From the NCBI RefSeq assembly GCF_010993705.1, contig NZ_WOFO01000012.1, positions 1-58,833 of the forward strand: a DNA stretch of 58,833 nt. Direction: 5' to 3'. A model generated the notes under the pieces. That model was not told the DNA's origin, did not search any database, and worked only from the letters and a program-made list of their open reading frames with translations. This document shows, piece by piece, positions 26,698 through 35,395 of the stretch (position 1 is the stretch's first letter; every line of letters begins with the position of its first letter). Source of the stretch: Cyclobacterium sp. SYSU L10401 (GTDB taxonomy: Bacteria > Bacteroidota > Bacteroidia > Cytophagales > Cyclobacteriaceae). A program made the position numbers and the translations under genes.

Positions 26698-27741
26698 ATG
26701 ATGAAGATACAAGAAAATATTTCTTTAAGCGCCTATAATACTTTTGGAATAAACAAAAAAGCCAGGTTTTTAATGGAAGCTGAAAGTAAGGAGGATATTC
26801 TTCTTGCTTTCAGGCAATGTCGCCTGTCAGATAAACCCCTCTTCGTGCTTGGCGGAGGCAGTAATATCCTGTTGCTGGAGGACCTGGATGCCCTGGTGCT
26901 GAAAATTAACATTCAAGGTATCGAGGTTGTTTATGAAGATGATGAAACCGTGGTAATGAAGGTAGGTGCAGGTATGGTATGGCATGATCTGGTACTGTAT
27001 TCCTTGCGGAAAGGATTAAGTGGATTGGAAAACCTTTCCCTAATCCCGGGGACCGTCGGTGCTGCCCCCATGCAAAATATCGGCGCCTATGGGATAGAAA
27101 TCAAATCCGTTTTTGACCATTTGGAGGCCATAGAAATTGCTACAGGCCAGGTAAGGGTTTTTAATGGGGAAGATTGCAGGTTTGGATACAGGGAAAGCGT
27201 TTTTAAAAATACATTGAAAGGAAAATTCATCATCTCCCATGTGGCCTTCAGGCTTCATAAAAAACACCAACCTCATATTGATTATGGTGATATCCAACTC
27301 ACCCTTAAAAAAATGGGGGATGTCTATCCCAGCCCGGAAAATATCAGTGACGCAGTAGTGAAAATCCGGCAACAAAAACTACCTGACCCGAAAGCGTTGG
27401 GTAATGCCGGGAGTTTTTTCAAAAATCCCACCATACCCCTGGTAGAATTCAATCAGCTTAGCATCAGGTATCCTGAAATCCCCGGCTATCCCATGGAAGG
27501 AAAAATGGTGAAAATCCCCGCAGCCTGGCTGATTGATACTGCGGGCTGGAAGGGAAAACGCATAGGTGCTGTTGGTGTGCATAAAAACCAACCCCTTGTG
27601 CTGGTGAATTATGGAGGCGCTGAAGGAGCTGATATTCTGGAATTAAGCAGTAAAATACAAGCCGACATTCTGGCTAAATTCGGTATCAACCTGGAAAGAG
27701 AAGTCAATGTCATCAGTTCCGGGAATCTGATTCAGATCTGA
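26698..27741 (+). CDS. murB: UDP-N-acetylenolpyruvoylglucosamine reductase (MurB)
   Basis: This 347-residue flavoprotein reduces UDP-GlcNAc-enolpyruvate to UDP-MurNAc in peptidoglycan synthesis. It starts with the NTFGI sequence and has the FAD-binding LGGGSNIL motif, the GLENLSLIPGTVGAAPMQNI segment, the catalytic Ser in NAGSFFKNP and a Glu near the end in LEREVNVISSG. Length and layout fit the type I (E. coli-like) enzyme. Two Met codons begin the frame; either could start it. Confidence 0.95.
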   Translation: MMKIQENISLSAYNTFGINKKARFLMEAESKEDILLAFRQCRLSDKPLFVLGGGSNILLLEDLDALVLKINIQGIEVVYEDDETVVMKVGAGMVWHDLVLYSLRKGLSGLENLSLIPGTVGAAPMQNIGAYGIEIKSVFDHLEAIEIATGQVRVFNGEDCRFGYRESVFKNTLKGKFIISHVAFRLHKKHQPHIDYGDIQLTLKKMGDVYPSPENISDAVVKIRQQKLPDPKALGNAGSFFKNPTIPLVEFNQLSIRYPEIPGYPMEGKMVKIPAAWLIDTAGWKGKRIGAVGVHKNQPLVLVNYGGAEGADILELSSKIQADILAKFGINLEREVNVISSGNLIQI

Positions 27742-27851
27742 TTCCGGAAATGGAATTGTCTATATGCTGTAACCAATACCCCCCAAGCCGATACTAACCC
27801 GCCAGGATAAAGAGTGTGTAGATAATAGGATAGGCCTGCCGGTGAAATAGT

Positions 27852-27892
27852 CCGCTTCAAATCAACTCATCGTTTATTTGAAGCGGTTTTTT
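27852..27892 (+). terminator. terminator of murB inside the deaminase gene
   Basis: A perfect 11 bp stem (CCGCTTCAAAT and its complement, 13-base loop) is followed by six T residues on the plus strand. The hairpin covers the last codons and stop of the convergent deaminase gene. Terminators that double as coding sequence are possible at convergent ends. Confidence 0.75.
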
Positions 27893-28342
27893 GTAGTGTT
27901 CCACCTTAACCCCAAATTTTTCCAAAAACACCAACCCTTCATCCAATCCGAGACCTTTATAGCTGGCATAGGAATAGAGATAGACCACTTTATTGATCCC
28001 CATAGAATATATGATCCTGGCACAGGGAAGGCAGGGAGCTAATGTAACGTAAAGTGTAGATCCTTCCACCGAAGCTTTATTTTTGACGGCATAAAGAATG
28101 GCATTTTGTTCTGCATGCAATGCCAGAGAACAGCTGCCCTTGCTATCCCTGCTACAGCCCACCTCCGGGAACTCTTCGTCACAATTATGGGTGCCTGAAG
28201 GAGGCCCATTATACCCTATGGAAATGATCCGGGTTTCTTTGGTCAACACCGCCCCTACATGTTTTTTAATACAATGGGACCGCTGGGCCAGACTTACTGC
28301 CAATTCCATAAAAATATCGTCGAAATCAGGTTTAGTCATCAT
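27857..28342 (-). CDS. dCMP deaminase-family protein (ComEB-like)
   Basis: This 161-residue zinc deaminase has a LHAEQNAIL motif (zinc His and catalytic Glu) and APCLPCARII (two zinc Cys), with SIGYNGPPSGTHNC before them. This layout is that of deoxycytidylate deaminases, which make dUMP for thymidylate synthesis; guanine or other cytidine-type deamination is possible. Its last codons overlap the plus-strand murB terminator, and it converges on murB. Confidence 0.85.
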   Translation of the reverse strand: MMTKPDFDDIFMELAVSLAQRSHCIKKHVGAVLTKETRIISIGYNGPPSGTHNCDEEFPEVGCSRDSKGSCSLALHAEQNAILYAVKNKASVEGSTLYVTLAPCLPCARIIYSMGINKVVYLYSYASYKGLGLDEGLVFLEKFGVKVEHYKKPLQINDELI

Positions 28343-28522
28343 CTAAAATTAAATAATTTAAATATAAAATATATTTTATTTGTTTTTACCTAAAACCAAG
28401 GCCAGGTAGGAACCCCTATGGCAAGGTGCGCAAACATAACTTTTTTAACGATTTCTTTCAGGGAAAAAGTTGGATAAATAAAAATAAACTTAATCAAAAT
28501 TTATTTATTAAAAATAATATTC

Positions 28523-28530
28523 TAATTTTG
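28523..28530 (+). promoter_or_regulatory. possible -7 element for the response regulator
   Basis: TAATTTTG matches TAnnTTTG and lies 42 bp before the receiver ATG. The -33 region shows only a weak TTTA. It agrees with the chosen downstream start. Confidence 0.4.
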
Positions 28531-28572
28531 TCACTTATTATTTGCTTTTCAAAACCAAGTTTATGTATTTCA

Positions 28573-28950
28573 ATGGTTAAAATAGTTTTAATTGACGATG
28601 ACCCTATCAGTATTTTTGTGACAGAAAAATTGATACAGCGGAATATCATGGAGCCTTGCAAGGTTTTTTCATTTGACAATGCTATGGATGCCTTAAAAGA
28701 CATTTATCATATCAAACCACATTATTTATTTCTTGACTTGAATATGCCCGAAATGACAGGATGGGACTTTTTGGAAGTTTTCAATCCCGTCAAAGAAGAC
28801 CCTGAAATTTATATTTTGAGTAGTTCTGTAGATGAACGGGACATCATGAAGGCCAATCAGTACCAAAAAGTAAAAAAATACCTTTCCAAACCTCTCATCA
28901 AGCAATACATCAATTTAATTTTTGGCAAAAACAAGCAGGATATCCATTGA
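28573..28950 (+). CDS. single-domain response regulator
   Basis: The open frame begins at 28426, but a receiver domain starts at the Met at 28573 (VKIVLIDDDPIS), and the upstream codons are Asn/Lys/Ile-rich without family character. The 125-residue domain has the acidic triad DDDP, phospho-Asp in LFLDLNMPEM, a conserved Ser in LSSSVD and the Lys in YLSKP. There is no output domain, so it signals by protein contact like CheY. A TAATTTTG box lies at 28523-28530. Confidence 0.85.
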   Translation: MVKIVLIDDDPISIFVTEKLIQRNIMEPCKVFSFDNAMDALKDIYHIKPHYLFLDLNMPEMTGWDFLEVFNPVKEDPEIYILSSSVDERDIMKANQYQKVKKYLSKPLIKQYINLIFGKNKQDIH

Positions 28951-29021
28951 AAAGTTAAATTTTATTCGGCTAATCAGAAACTACTTTTGCTGAAAATGGT
29001 TATTAAATAAAAAATAAAACC

Positions 29022-29507
29022 ATGGCAAAAGCGAATCCCAATTTGATATTTGACCTGCGCAGAACGGTAGCGAAACTAAAAAAAGGTGCTCCTTACCAAT
29101 GGGGGCACATGGGGGCCTGCAACTGTGGTAATCTAGCCCAAGAGATCATTCAAATCAGCAAGGCGGAAATTCACCGGTTTGCCATGCAGCGTTCCGGAGA
29201 TTGGAGTGAACAATTGCTCGACTACTGCCCCAGCAGTGGAATGCCCATGGATCTCATGATTACAAAATTGCTGGATGCCGGACTGGAAAGAGATGATTTG
29301 ATTCATTTGGAGAAATTATCTGATCCCGAGATTCTGGCGCACATTCCTATAGAACGCAGGAATAAAATGGCTAAAAACAATATTGCAGACGTAATATTAT
29401 ACCTGGAAACCTGGACGCACCTGCTGGAAAGCCAGTGGGCTGATGCTCAGGAAATAAACAGGCTTTCCCAGGCGGGAAAAATAAATCATTCCAAGGTCTT
29501 GAGTTAA
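29022..29507 (+). CDS. conserved-looking protein of unknown function
   Basis: This 161-residue soluble protein has no signal peptide. It contains a WGHMGACNCGNLAQEI segment with a Cys pair (HMGACNCGN), then helices (SGDWSEQLLDYC, MPMDLMITKLLDAG, RRNKMAKNNIADVILYLETW) and ends in a helical tail. The closely spaced Cys pair could bind a metal or undergo redox change. I have no family name. It is a single gene flanked by the receiver and the acidic protein. Confidence 0.65.
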   Translation: MAKANPNLIFDLRRTVAKLKKGAPYQWGHMGACNCGNLAQEIIQISKAEIHRFAMQRSGDWSEQLLDYCPSSGMPMDLMITKLLDAGLERDDLIHLEKLSDPEILAHIPIERRNKMAKNNIADVILYLETWTHLLESQWADAQEINRLSQAGKINHSKVLS

Positions 29508-29563
29508 TTCTGAAAATTTCCTTAATTAGCCCGAATTAAATTTACATACAACTCCTGTTACTT

Positions 29564-29749
29564 ATGAGTGAGGACTTTGACGATGATTTTGACCTGGATT
29601 CTGAAGATGAATTTGAGGATGAGTTCGATGATTTGGTCTTTGATGAAGAAGAAGACAATGGATTGGAGGACGATGTCTTCATGGATTTCGATGAGGACGA
29701 TTTTGATGAATCTGAGGAAGATTTTGAGGACGATGATGAATTTGACTAA
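29564..29749 (+). CDS. 61-residue extremely acidic protein
   Basis: The reading frame encodes 61 residues, of which 39 are Asp or Glu (64%), 10 are Phe and none are Lys or Arg. The pattern is tandem-like, with repeated EDEF, DDDF and FDEDDF blocks starting MSEDFDDDFDLDS. It begins 57 bp after the preceding stop and ends cleanly. The charge should keep it disordered, and the spaced Phe residues could act as short binding sites. Similar acidic proteins occur in related genomes by my recollection, but no function is known. Confidence 0.6.
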   Translation: MSEDFDDDFDLDSEDEFEDEFDDLVFDEEEDNGLEDDVFMDFDEDDFDESEEDFEDDDEFD

Positions 29750-29877
29750 ACCTATTATGGGTTGAAAGAGAAAGTAAAAGGTAGCCAAAAGCTCCATTGG
29801 ATTTCGCTGATTGCTTTGTAATCCACATTTTGCTTCCTAAATTGCAACCCAATTAAGACATCCAAACCATTGTGTAT

Positions 29878-30024
29878 ATGTTACTAGAAATATTCAGTTC
29901 TCCGATAGCATCAGGAGCCCAAACCTTTTGGTTGATCGTTTCCATTTTAGTAGGCCTGGGAGCAGGTTTATCTGCCATTGATTTCAGAAGTACTTTATTT
30001 AAAAAGGACGAAAAAGAGCATTAA
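29878..30024 (+). CDS. 48-residue membrane protein
   Basis: This ORF is too short for many gene callers. It reads MLLEIFSSPIASGAQTFW, then LIVSILVGLGAGLSAID and a basic/acidic tail FRSTLFKKDEKEH. One membrane helix is flanked by a charged cytoplasmic end. A strong terminator follows 5 bp after the stop, which supports real expression. No family is recognised. Confidence 0.5.
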   Translation: MLLEIFSSPIASGAQTFWLIVSILVGLGAGLSAIDFRSTLFKKDEKEH

Positions 30025-30029
30025 AAAGT

Positions 30030-30058
30030 AGCCGGCCATTTCTGCCGGCTTTTTTTTT
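30030..30058 (+). terminator. terminator hairpin
   Basis: A stem AGCCGGC/GCCGGCT with a 7-base loop is followed by eight T residues. It ends the short plus-strand gene cluster before the convergent POT transporter. Confidence 0.85.
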
Positions 30059-30226
30059 GACTATTTTTTTCTGGTCATTTCCTGGCAGAAATCATCCATC
30101 AGGTGTCGTCATAAGTCAGGACCTGTTTAAAAACTTCGGTATGATGGAGATTTTACAAGGCTGAAGAACTACCGGATCTTGCTCCTAAGCCAAACCGAAG
30201 CAGCATATTTCCTACTGGTATCGGAT

Positions 30227-31822
30227 TTAACGAACCTTACCCATTAGCCTTCTTATCTGACCAGAGAAAAGCATCAATACAAGACCTGCTCCTACCACGG
30301 TATAAACTATCAGCAGATACTGTTGAGGCATTGCTGCCAATGCTTCACTGGTTCCTCCACTGGCACTTCCCGCAATTCTTCCAGCTACCAGGTTACCCAT
30401 TGCGATGGAGAGAAACCACATGCCCATCATTTGCCCGGCAAACTTCTTGGGGGCCAGTTTGGTAGTCAAACTTAATCCAACAGGGCTAAGGCTCAGCTCT
30501 CCGAAGGTATGAAAAAGGTAAGTAATGACAAGCCATGTAGGGGCTGCCAAATCTCCGGAAGCGGCGATTTTTGCAGCAAAGTACATGACCAAAAAACCTA
30601 TACCCAGCAAGATTAGTCCAAAGGAAAATTTCAATGGAGAGCTAGGCTCCAGCTTTTTCCTGGCCAGGCCTACCCATAATGCTCCAAAAAAGGGAGCAAA
30701 TATAATGATGAAGATGCTATTGACGGATTGAAAATACCCCGCAGGTATTTCCCAACCCAACATCATCCTATTGGTAAACCTTTCTGCAAATAAGTTCAAA
30801 GATGAACCGGCCTGCTCAAACCCGGACCAAAATATAGCGGAAAAAACGAACAGTATCATGATAACCAGTACCTTCTTCCTTTGTGCGGTATCCAATCCGC
30901 CAAAGAGCAAAACATACCCGAAATATAACAGTGCTACTATGGCAATTACGGTATTGGAGACCCCGGCGATGGCGACGGGGTCCAACCGGATGATTTGTAA
31001 AAAGAACAATGCGATCAGTATTAAAGTCAGAGCCAATATGAGCCACATCCATTTAAATGCACTTTTTTGAGCGGCGGATTCCCCATCATCCTTAGGCACC
31101 ACAGCTTCTCCTATTCCTTTCAAATATCCCCCGGTGAGCTTGTATTGCACCAGGCCCATAAGCATGCCAAATCCGGCCAGGCCAAAACCAAGGTGCCAGT
31201 TATACACCGCCAGGGTACTGCAGGCAATAGGCGCCAAAAAAGCACCGAGGTTAATCCCCATGTAAAAAATGGAAAAGCCGGCATCCCGTTTTGAACTGTT
31301 TTCCGGATACAACTGCCCTACAATTGAACTGATATTCGGTTTCAGCAAACCGGTACCGAAAACAATCAATACCAAGCCCAGAAAGAAGGATGGTAAATCC
31401 ATGCCTGTAAGTTGATTGGTAGTCCCGGAATCTGCTGATAACCAGTGAAAAAGTCCCGGTAAGGCCATTGTAAAATGCCCAAGGGTAATGATGATACCAC
31501 CTATCCAAACTGATTTCTTGAGTCCGATCAGTCGATCGGCTACCCAGCCCCCTGGCAGGGCAAGCAAATACACTCCCATGGAATACAGGCCGTAAATCGC
31601 TCCCGAGGTCTGGTCATCAAAACCCAGACCTCCGGTAGCAATGGGGGCAGTCATAAATAATATTAATAGGGCCCGCATGCCATAATAGCTAAAGCGCTCC
31701 CACATTTCTGTAAAGAAAAGTGTCATCAGACCCTTTGGGTGGCCGAATAGTTGGGGACCTTCATATTCCAGGATGTCTTCCGGAGCATTGTGTTTTCCTA
31801 AAAACCTGTCTTCTTTTTTCAA
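30227..31822 (-). CDS. POT-family proton-coupled peptide transporter
   Basis: This 531-residue membrane protein carries the POT/PTR motif MTLFFTEMWERFSYYGMRALL near residue 32 (the ExxER element on helix 1), GGWVADRLIGLKKS between helices, and FSIFYMGINLGAFLAPI. It should have 12 or more membrane helices and imports di- and tripeptides with protons. It is a single gene. The 405 bases between the neighbouring genes, including the terminator, show nothing else. Confidence 0.9.
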   Translation of the reverse strand: MKKEDRFLGKHNAPEDILEYEGPQLFGHPKGLMTLFFTEMWERFSYYGMRALLILFMTAPIATGGLGFDDQTSGAIYGLYSMGVYLLALPGGWVADRLIGLKKSVWIGGIIITLGHFTMALPGLFHWLSADSGTTNQLTGMDLPSFFLGLVLIVFGTGLLKPNISSIVGQLYPENSSKRDAGFSIFYMGINLGAFLAPIACSTLAVYNWHLGFGLAGFGMLMGLVQYKLTGGYLKGIGEAVVPKDDGESAAQKSAFKWMWLILALTLILIALFFLQIIRLDPVAIAGVSNTVIAIVALLYFGYVLLFGGLDTAQRKKVLVIMILFVFSAIFWSGFEQAGSSLNLFAERFTNRMMLGWEIPAGYFQSVNSIFIIIFAPFFGALWVGLARKKLEPSSPLKFSFGLILLGIGFLVMYFAAKIAASGDLAAPTWLVITYLFHTFGELSLSPVGLSLTTKLAPKKFAGQMMGMWFLSIAMGNLVAGRIAGSASGGTSEALAAMPQQYLLIVYTVVGAGLVLMLFSGQIRRLMGKVR

Positions 31823-31937
31823 ATCAAATACGATGTAAGTAGTGAAATTTTATAAAAAGGGTAATGCATTGAATGCAATTATAACATGATACTACCATTA
31901 ATTCAGTATTATTGCAAAAAAAACAAATGATCGCTAT

Positions 31938-32372
31938 ATGAAAACAGGAGAAATTCATACCGAGAAGGGCATGATGAAAGTTAATTTTTATGACGAAGAT
32001 GCCCCCAAGACTGTTGAAAACTTTATCCAGCTTGCTCAAAAAGGATTTTACGATGGGTTAAGCTTCCACAGGGTTATCCCTAATTTTATGGTACAGGGGG
32101 GCTGTCCCAAAGGAAATGGCACCGGAGGACCTGGGTACCATATTGATTGTGAGTTGGATGGGGAACTACAATACCATGACCGGGGCGTCCTTTCCATGGC
32201 ACATGCAGGGAGGAATACCGGAGGTTCTCAATTTTTCATTTGCCATAACCGGGACAATACCCAGCATCTTGACAGAAACCATACCTGTTTTGGGAAAGTG
32301 ACTGAGGGACTGGAGGCCCTGGATCAGATCAAACAGGGAGATAAAATAACCAAAATCATTATCCATGATTAA
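31938..32372 (+). CDS. peptidyl-prolyl cis-trans isomerase (cyclophilin)
   Basis: This 144-residue single-domain cyclophilin lacks a signal peptide, so it is cytoplasmic. It has the active-site FHRVIPNFMVQGG (Arg/Phe), a GSQFFICH stretch and a LDRNHTCFGKVTEGLE segment. It speeds proline isomerisation during protein folding. It converges with the nucleoside transporter, leaving only 18 bases. Confidence 0.9.
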   Translation: MKTGEIHTEKGMMKVNFYDEDAPKTVENFIQLAQKGFYDGLSFHRVIPNFMVQGGCPKGNGTGGPGYHIDCELDGELQYHDRGVLSMAHAGRNTGGSQFFICHNRDNTQHLDRNHTCFGKVTEGLEALDQIKQGDKITKIIIHD

Positions 32373-32390
32373 GGCCAGATCAGGCAATAA

Positions 32391-33674
32391 TTAAAATAGC
32401 GCCCCGGCAACGGTAGCAGTCATCAAACAAGCCAGGGTAGCCGCCAGTAAGGCCCTCATACCGAGCTTTGAAAGATTCCCCTGTTGTTCGGGCGCTATGC
32501 TTCCAATGCCACCAACCTGTATGGCAATGGAGCTGAAGTTTGAAAAACCGCATAGGGCATAGGTGGCTATGACGATTGATTTTTGCGACAAAGTGCCGGC
32601 AGATTGCATTTCCGCCAAGCCCAGGTATGCCACAAATTCATTGATTACCGTTTTTTGTCCCAGCAAGGATCCTACTGCAAGGGTATCTTTCCACTCCACA
32701 CCAATAATCCAGGCAAAAACCCGGAAAATCTGTCCCAAAAGGTATTCCAGAGACAAACCGGAAAACGTTCCATCTGTTCCGGATACCACCAAAGCATTTA
32801 ATCCGGTAAAGTCACCAACGATTTCAGTAAGCAGGTAGTTGACCGCAGCAATCACCGCTATAAAAGCCAATAGCATTGCCCCTACATTAAGTGCCAGTTT
32901 CAGGCCCTCCGAGGCTCCCCTGGACATGGCATCTATCAGGTTTACATCTGGAATCTGATCACTGATTTGTAAATTGTCATTGACCACATCCTTGTCTAGT
33001 TCCGGAATGATTATTTTAGCAATCACAATGGCAGCCGGCGCATTCATGATACTGGCTCCCAGGAGGTAGGTGGCAAAACGGGTTTTCTCAACCGGATCAT
33101 CCCCCCCTAAAAAAGCTACATATCCAGCCAAAACCCCGCCGGCAATGGTAGCCATGCCACCTGTCATCAAGCACATCAGCTCAGACCTGGACATGGAGGG
33201 AATAAATGGCCTTACCAATAAGGGGGCTTCCGTCTGCCCCAGAAATATATTTCCTGCTGCAGACAAGCTTTCCGCACCGGAAAGTCGCATGGTTCTGGAC
33301 ATTACCCATGCTATTCCAAAGACAATTTTTTGCAGTATTCCCATATAATAAAGGCCCGCAGAAACCGTAGAAAAAAAGATGATGGTGGGCAAAACCTGAA
33401 AAGCGAAAATAAACCCGAAAGAGCTGGTGGCAAGGTCTCCAAATAAAAATTCGGCTCCCTCTTCAGAAAAACTCAAAAATGTAACAAAACCTGCACTCAC
33501 CTTAGAAAAAAGCGCCGCAACAAAATCAACCTTGGTGATCAAAATACCAAAAATCACTTGCAAACTGATCCCTATCCCTACCAGCCGCCAATCTATCCTT
33601 TTTCTATTTGCGGAAAACAGGGCAGCAAATAACACCAACACCAAAATCCCCAATACACCTCTTAAATAATCCAT
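32391..33674 (-). CDS. CNT/NupC-family nucleoside transporter
   Basis: This 427-residue membrane protein has the family's signature region FLGQTEAPLLVRPFIPSMS and GGMATIAGGVLAGYVAF. The later NEFVAYLGL and ALCGFSNFSSIAIQVGGIG segments contact the nucleoside and Na+ or H+. It imports nucleosides. It begins 130 bp after the bifunctional nuclease gene, with no clear operon link. Confidence 0.9.
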   Translation of the reverse strand: MDYLRGVLGILVLVLFAALFSANRKRIDWRLVGIGISLQVIFGILITKVDFVAALFSKVSAGFVTFLSFSEEGAEFLFGDLATSSFGFIFAFQVLPTIIFFSTVSAGLYYMGILQKIVFGIAWVMSRTMRLSGAESLSAAGNIFLGQTEAPLLVRPFIPSMSRSELMCLMTGGMATIAGGVLAGYVAFLGGDDPVEKTRFATYLLGASIMNAPAAIVIAKIIIPELDKDVVNDNLQISDQIPDVNLIDAMSRGASEGLKLALNVGAMLLAFIAVIAAVNYLLTEIVGDFTGLNALVVSGTDGTFSGLSLEYLLGQIFRVFAWIIGVEWKDTLAVGSLLGQKTVINEFVAYLGLAEMQSAGTLSQKSIVIATYALCGFSNFSSIAIQVGGIGSIAPEQQGNLSKLGMRALLAATLACLMTATVAGALF

Positions 33675-33804
33675 ATCAGTCCAGAAATTTCAAAAATATC
33701 GCCTGCCAGACTGATGTCAGCATTGATGGTTTTGCCATATCAATATGCTTTTTAAATAAGCCCCTGTTTTGGCTGAAAAGAAGAAGGGAATGCCCATGTT
33801 GACA

Positions 33805-34410
33805 TTAATTCCTTCTGTTGATCTCATCTCTCAACCGGGCAGCCTTTTCGTAGTCCTCATTGCTGATGGCCTTTTCAAGCATTTGGTTTAATTTGTCCAG
33901 GCTAAAATCCTTTAAAGAAGCTTCCTGAGATTTGGTCTTTTCCCTGGTCCCTTTTCCAGTTCCTGAAGCGGATTCCTGCTCCCTTTTTTCATCCTCTTCC
34001 GTAAATTCAATGGCGGCTTCGGCCATGACCGAACTGGCACAAAATATGGGCGCATCAAACCTGACGGCAATCGCAATGGCATCCGAGGGTCTGGCATCGA
34101 TCTCTACCTTTTTAAAGGAGCTGTGACACATGATTTTGGCATAAAATACCCCCTCTCTCATGTCTGAAATCAAAATATGATCTACAGAAAACTGGAAATT
34201 TGAAGCAAAGGATTTAAATAAATCATGGGTCATCGGCCTGTTGGGAATGATCTTTTCTATTTCTATGGCAATGGCCTGCGCCTCAAACATCCCTATCACA
34301 ATAGGTAGCTTTCTTTTCCCTTCGGATTCACCCAATATCAGGGTAAATGAACCAGATTGTGCGCTATTCGAAGATAAGCCCAAGATTTCTAACTCGATCG
34401 TATTATCCAC
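33805..34410 (-). CDS. bifunctional nuclease (BFN/DUF151) with UVR motif
   Basis: This 201-residue protein has an N-terminal DUF151/bifunctional nuclease domain with LPIVIGMFEAQAIAIEIEK, RPMTHDLF and ARPSDAIAIAVRFDAPIF. An acidic linker and a C-terminal UVR motif (LDKLNQMLEKAISNEDYEKA) follow, the latter being a UvrB/UvrC-type interaction hairpin. The fusion is known in Bacteroidota. It starts 3 bp after etfA and so belongs to the etfBA operon. Confidence 0.8.
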   Translation of the reverse strand: MDNTIELEILGLSSNSAQSGSFTLILGESEGKRKLPIVIGMFEAQAIAIEIEKIIPNRPMTHDLFKSFASNFQFSVDHILISDMREGVFYAKIMCHSSFKKVEIDARPSDAIAIAVRFDAPIFCASSVMAEAAIEFTEEDEKREQESASGTGKGTREKTKSQEASLKDFSLDKLNQMLEKAISNEDYEKAARLRDEINRRN

Positions 34411-34413
34411 AGT

Positions 34414-35382
34414 TTATTGTTTTAATGCTTTAATCGCTTCTGTAAGCTTAGGAACTATTTCAAATGCGTCCCCTACTATTCCATAATCCGCCGCCTTAAA
34501 AAAAGGAGCATCCGGATCTTTGTTAATAACCACAATATACCTGGAGGCGTTCACTCCTGCCAGGTGCTGAATGGCACCAGAAATCGCTACGGCTATGTAT
34601 AGCGCTGGAGCTACTTTAACACCCGTTTGTCCCACATGTTCATGGTGGGGCCTCCAACCCAAATCTGAAACAGGTTTGGAACAACCCTTTGCAGCCTTCA
34701 ATGCTTCGGCCAAATCCTCAATCATCCCCCAATTCTCCGGGCCATTGAGTCCCCTTCCCCCGGAGACAACAATATCTGCTTCTGGCAGCAACACCTCTCC
34801 GCTGGCTTTTTCCATATCTGTTATTTTTGCTGCAAAAACAGTATCAGGCAAATCCAGCGTCAGCTTTTCAACCGGGACCACTGCCCCATCCGTTTTGATG
34901 GGATGGGTATTCTTTTTGATGGCCAATATTTTGTTTTCGGCTTCTATACCTGTTTCTACAAAGGCTTTGCCCGTAAAAATACTTCTTTTTACAACAAAAC
35001 CTGCTGAAAGGTCAGGCAATCCCACCACATTAGAAACCAATCCTGCATTTAACTTAATGGCTAACCTGGCAGCTACGGCATCCCCAAGGGAAGACTTCGC
35101 TAAAACCAGCGTGTTGGCACCCACCAGATCATAAACCTGCGCAACCATATAGGCATGTGCCTGAATGACTCCTGAGTTCAACCTTTCATCAGCCACCTGA
35201 TAAATGGCATCAGCTCCAGCCTGTCCTATCAGGTCCAAGTCCTCATCTGCAACACTTCCCAATCCCAAAACACTTACCTTTCCCCCGGATTTTTCGGCCA
35301 GGGCGGCTCCATAGGAGATGGCTTCTAAAGAAGAATTTTTGACTTTTCCCTGATCCTGTTCTATGTATACTAATATTGACAT
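34414..35382 (-). CDS. etfA: electron transfer flavoprotein alpha subunit
   Basis: This 322-residue subunit begins MSILVYIEQDQG and carries a C-terminal FAD-binding region with VVSGGRGLNGPENW, VSDLGWRPHHEHVGQTG, VAPALYIAVAISGAIQHLAG and INKDPDAPFFKAADYG. Its heterodimer with EtfB passes electrons from acyl-CoA dehydrogenases to the quinone pool. It follows etfB by 13 bp. Confidence 0.95.
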   Translation of the reverse strand: MSILVYIEQDQGKVKNSSLEAISYGAALAEKSGGKVSVLGLGSVADEDLDLIGQAGADAIYQVADERLNSGVIQAHAYMVAQVYDLVGANTLVLAKSSLGDAVAARLAIKLNAGLVSNVVGLPDLSAGFVVKRSIFTGKAFVETGIEAENKILAIKKNTHPIKTDGAVVPVEKLTLDLPDTVFAAKITDMEKASGEVLLPEADIVVSGGRGLNGPENWGMIEDLAEALKAAKGCSKPVSDLGWRPHHEHVGQTGVKVAPALYIAVAISGAIQHLAGVNASRYIVVINKDPDAPFFKAADYGIVGDAFEIVPKLTEAIKALKQ

Positions 35383-35395
35383 TTTCTTTCGCTAT

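Noticed and set aside
34571..35134. 187-codon plus-strand frame opposite etfA
   Set aside because: It is Ser/Ala/Pro-rich, has no family motif, and lies fully antisense to a well-supported etfA.
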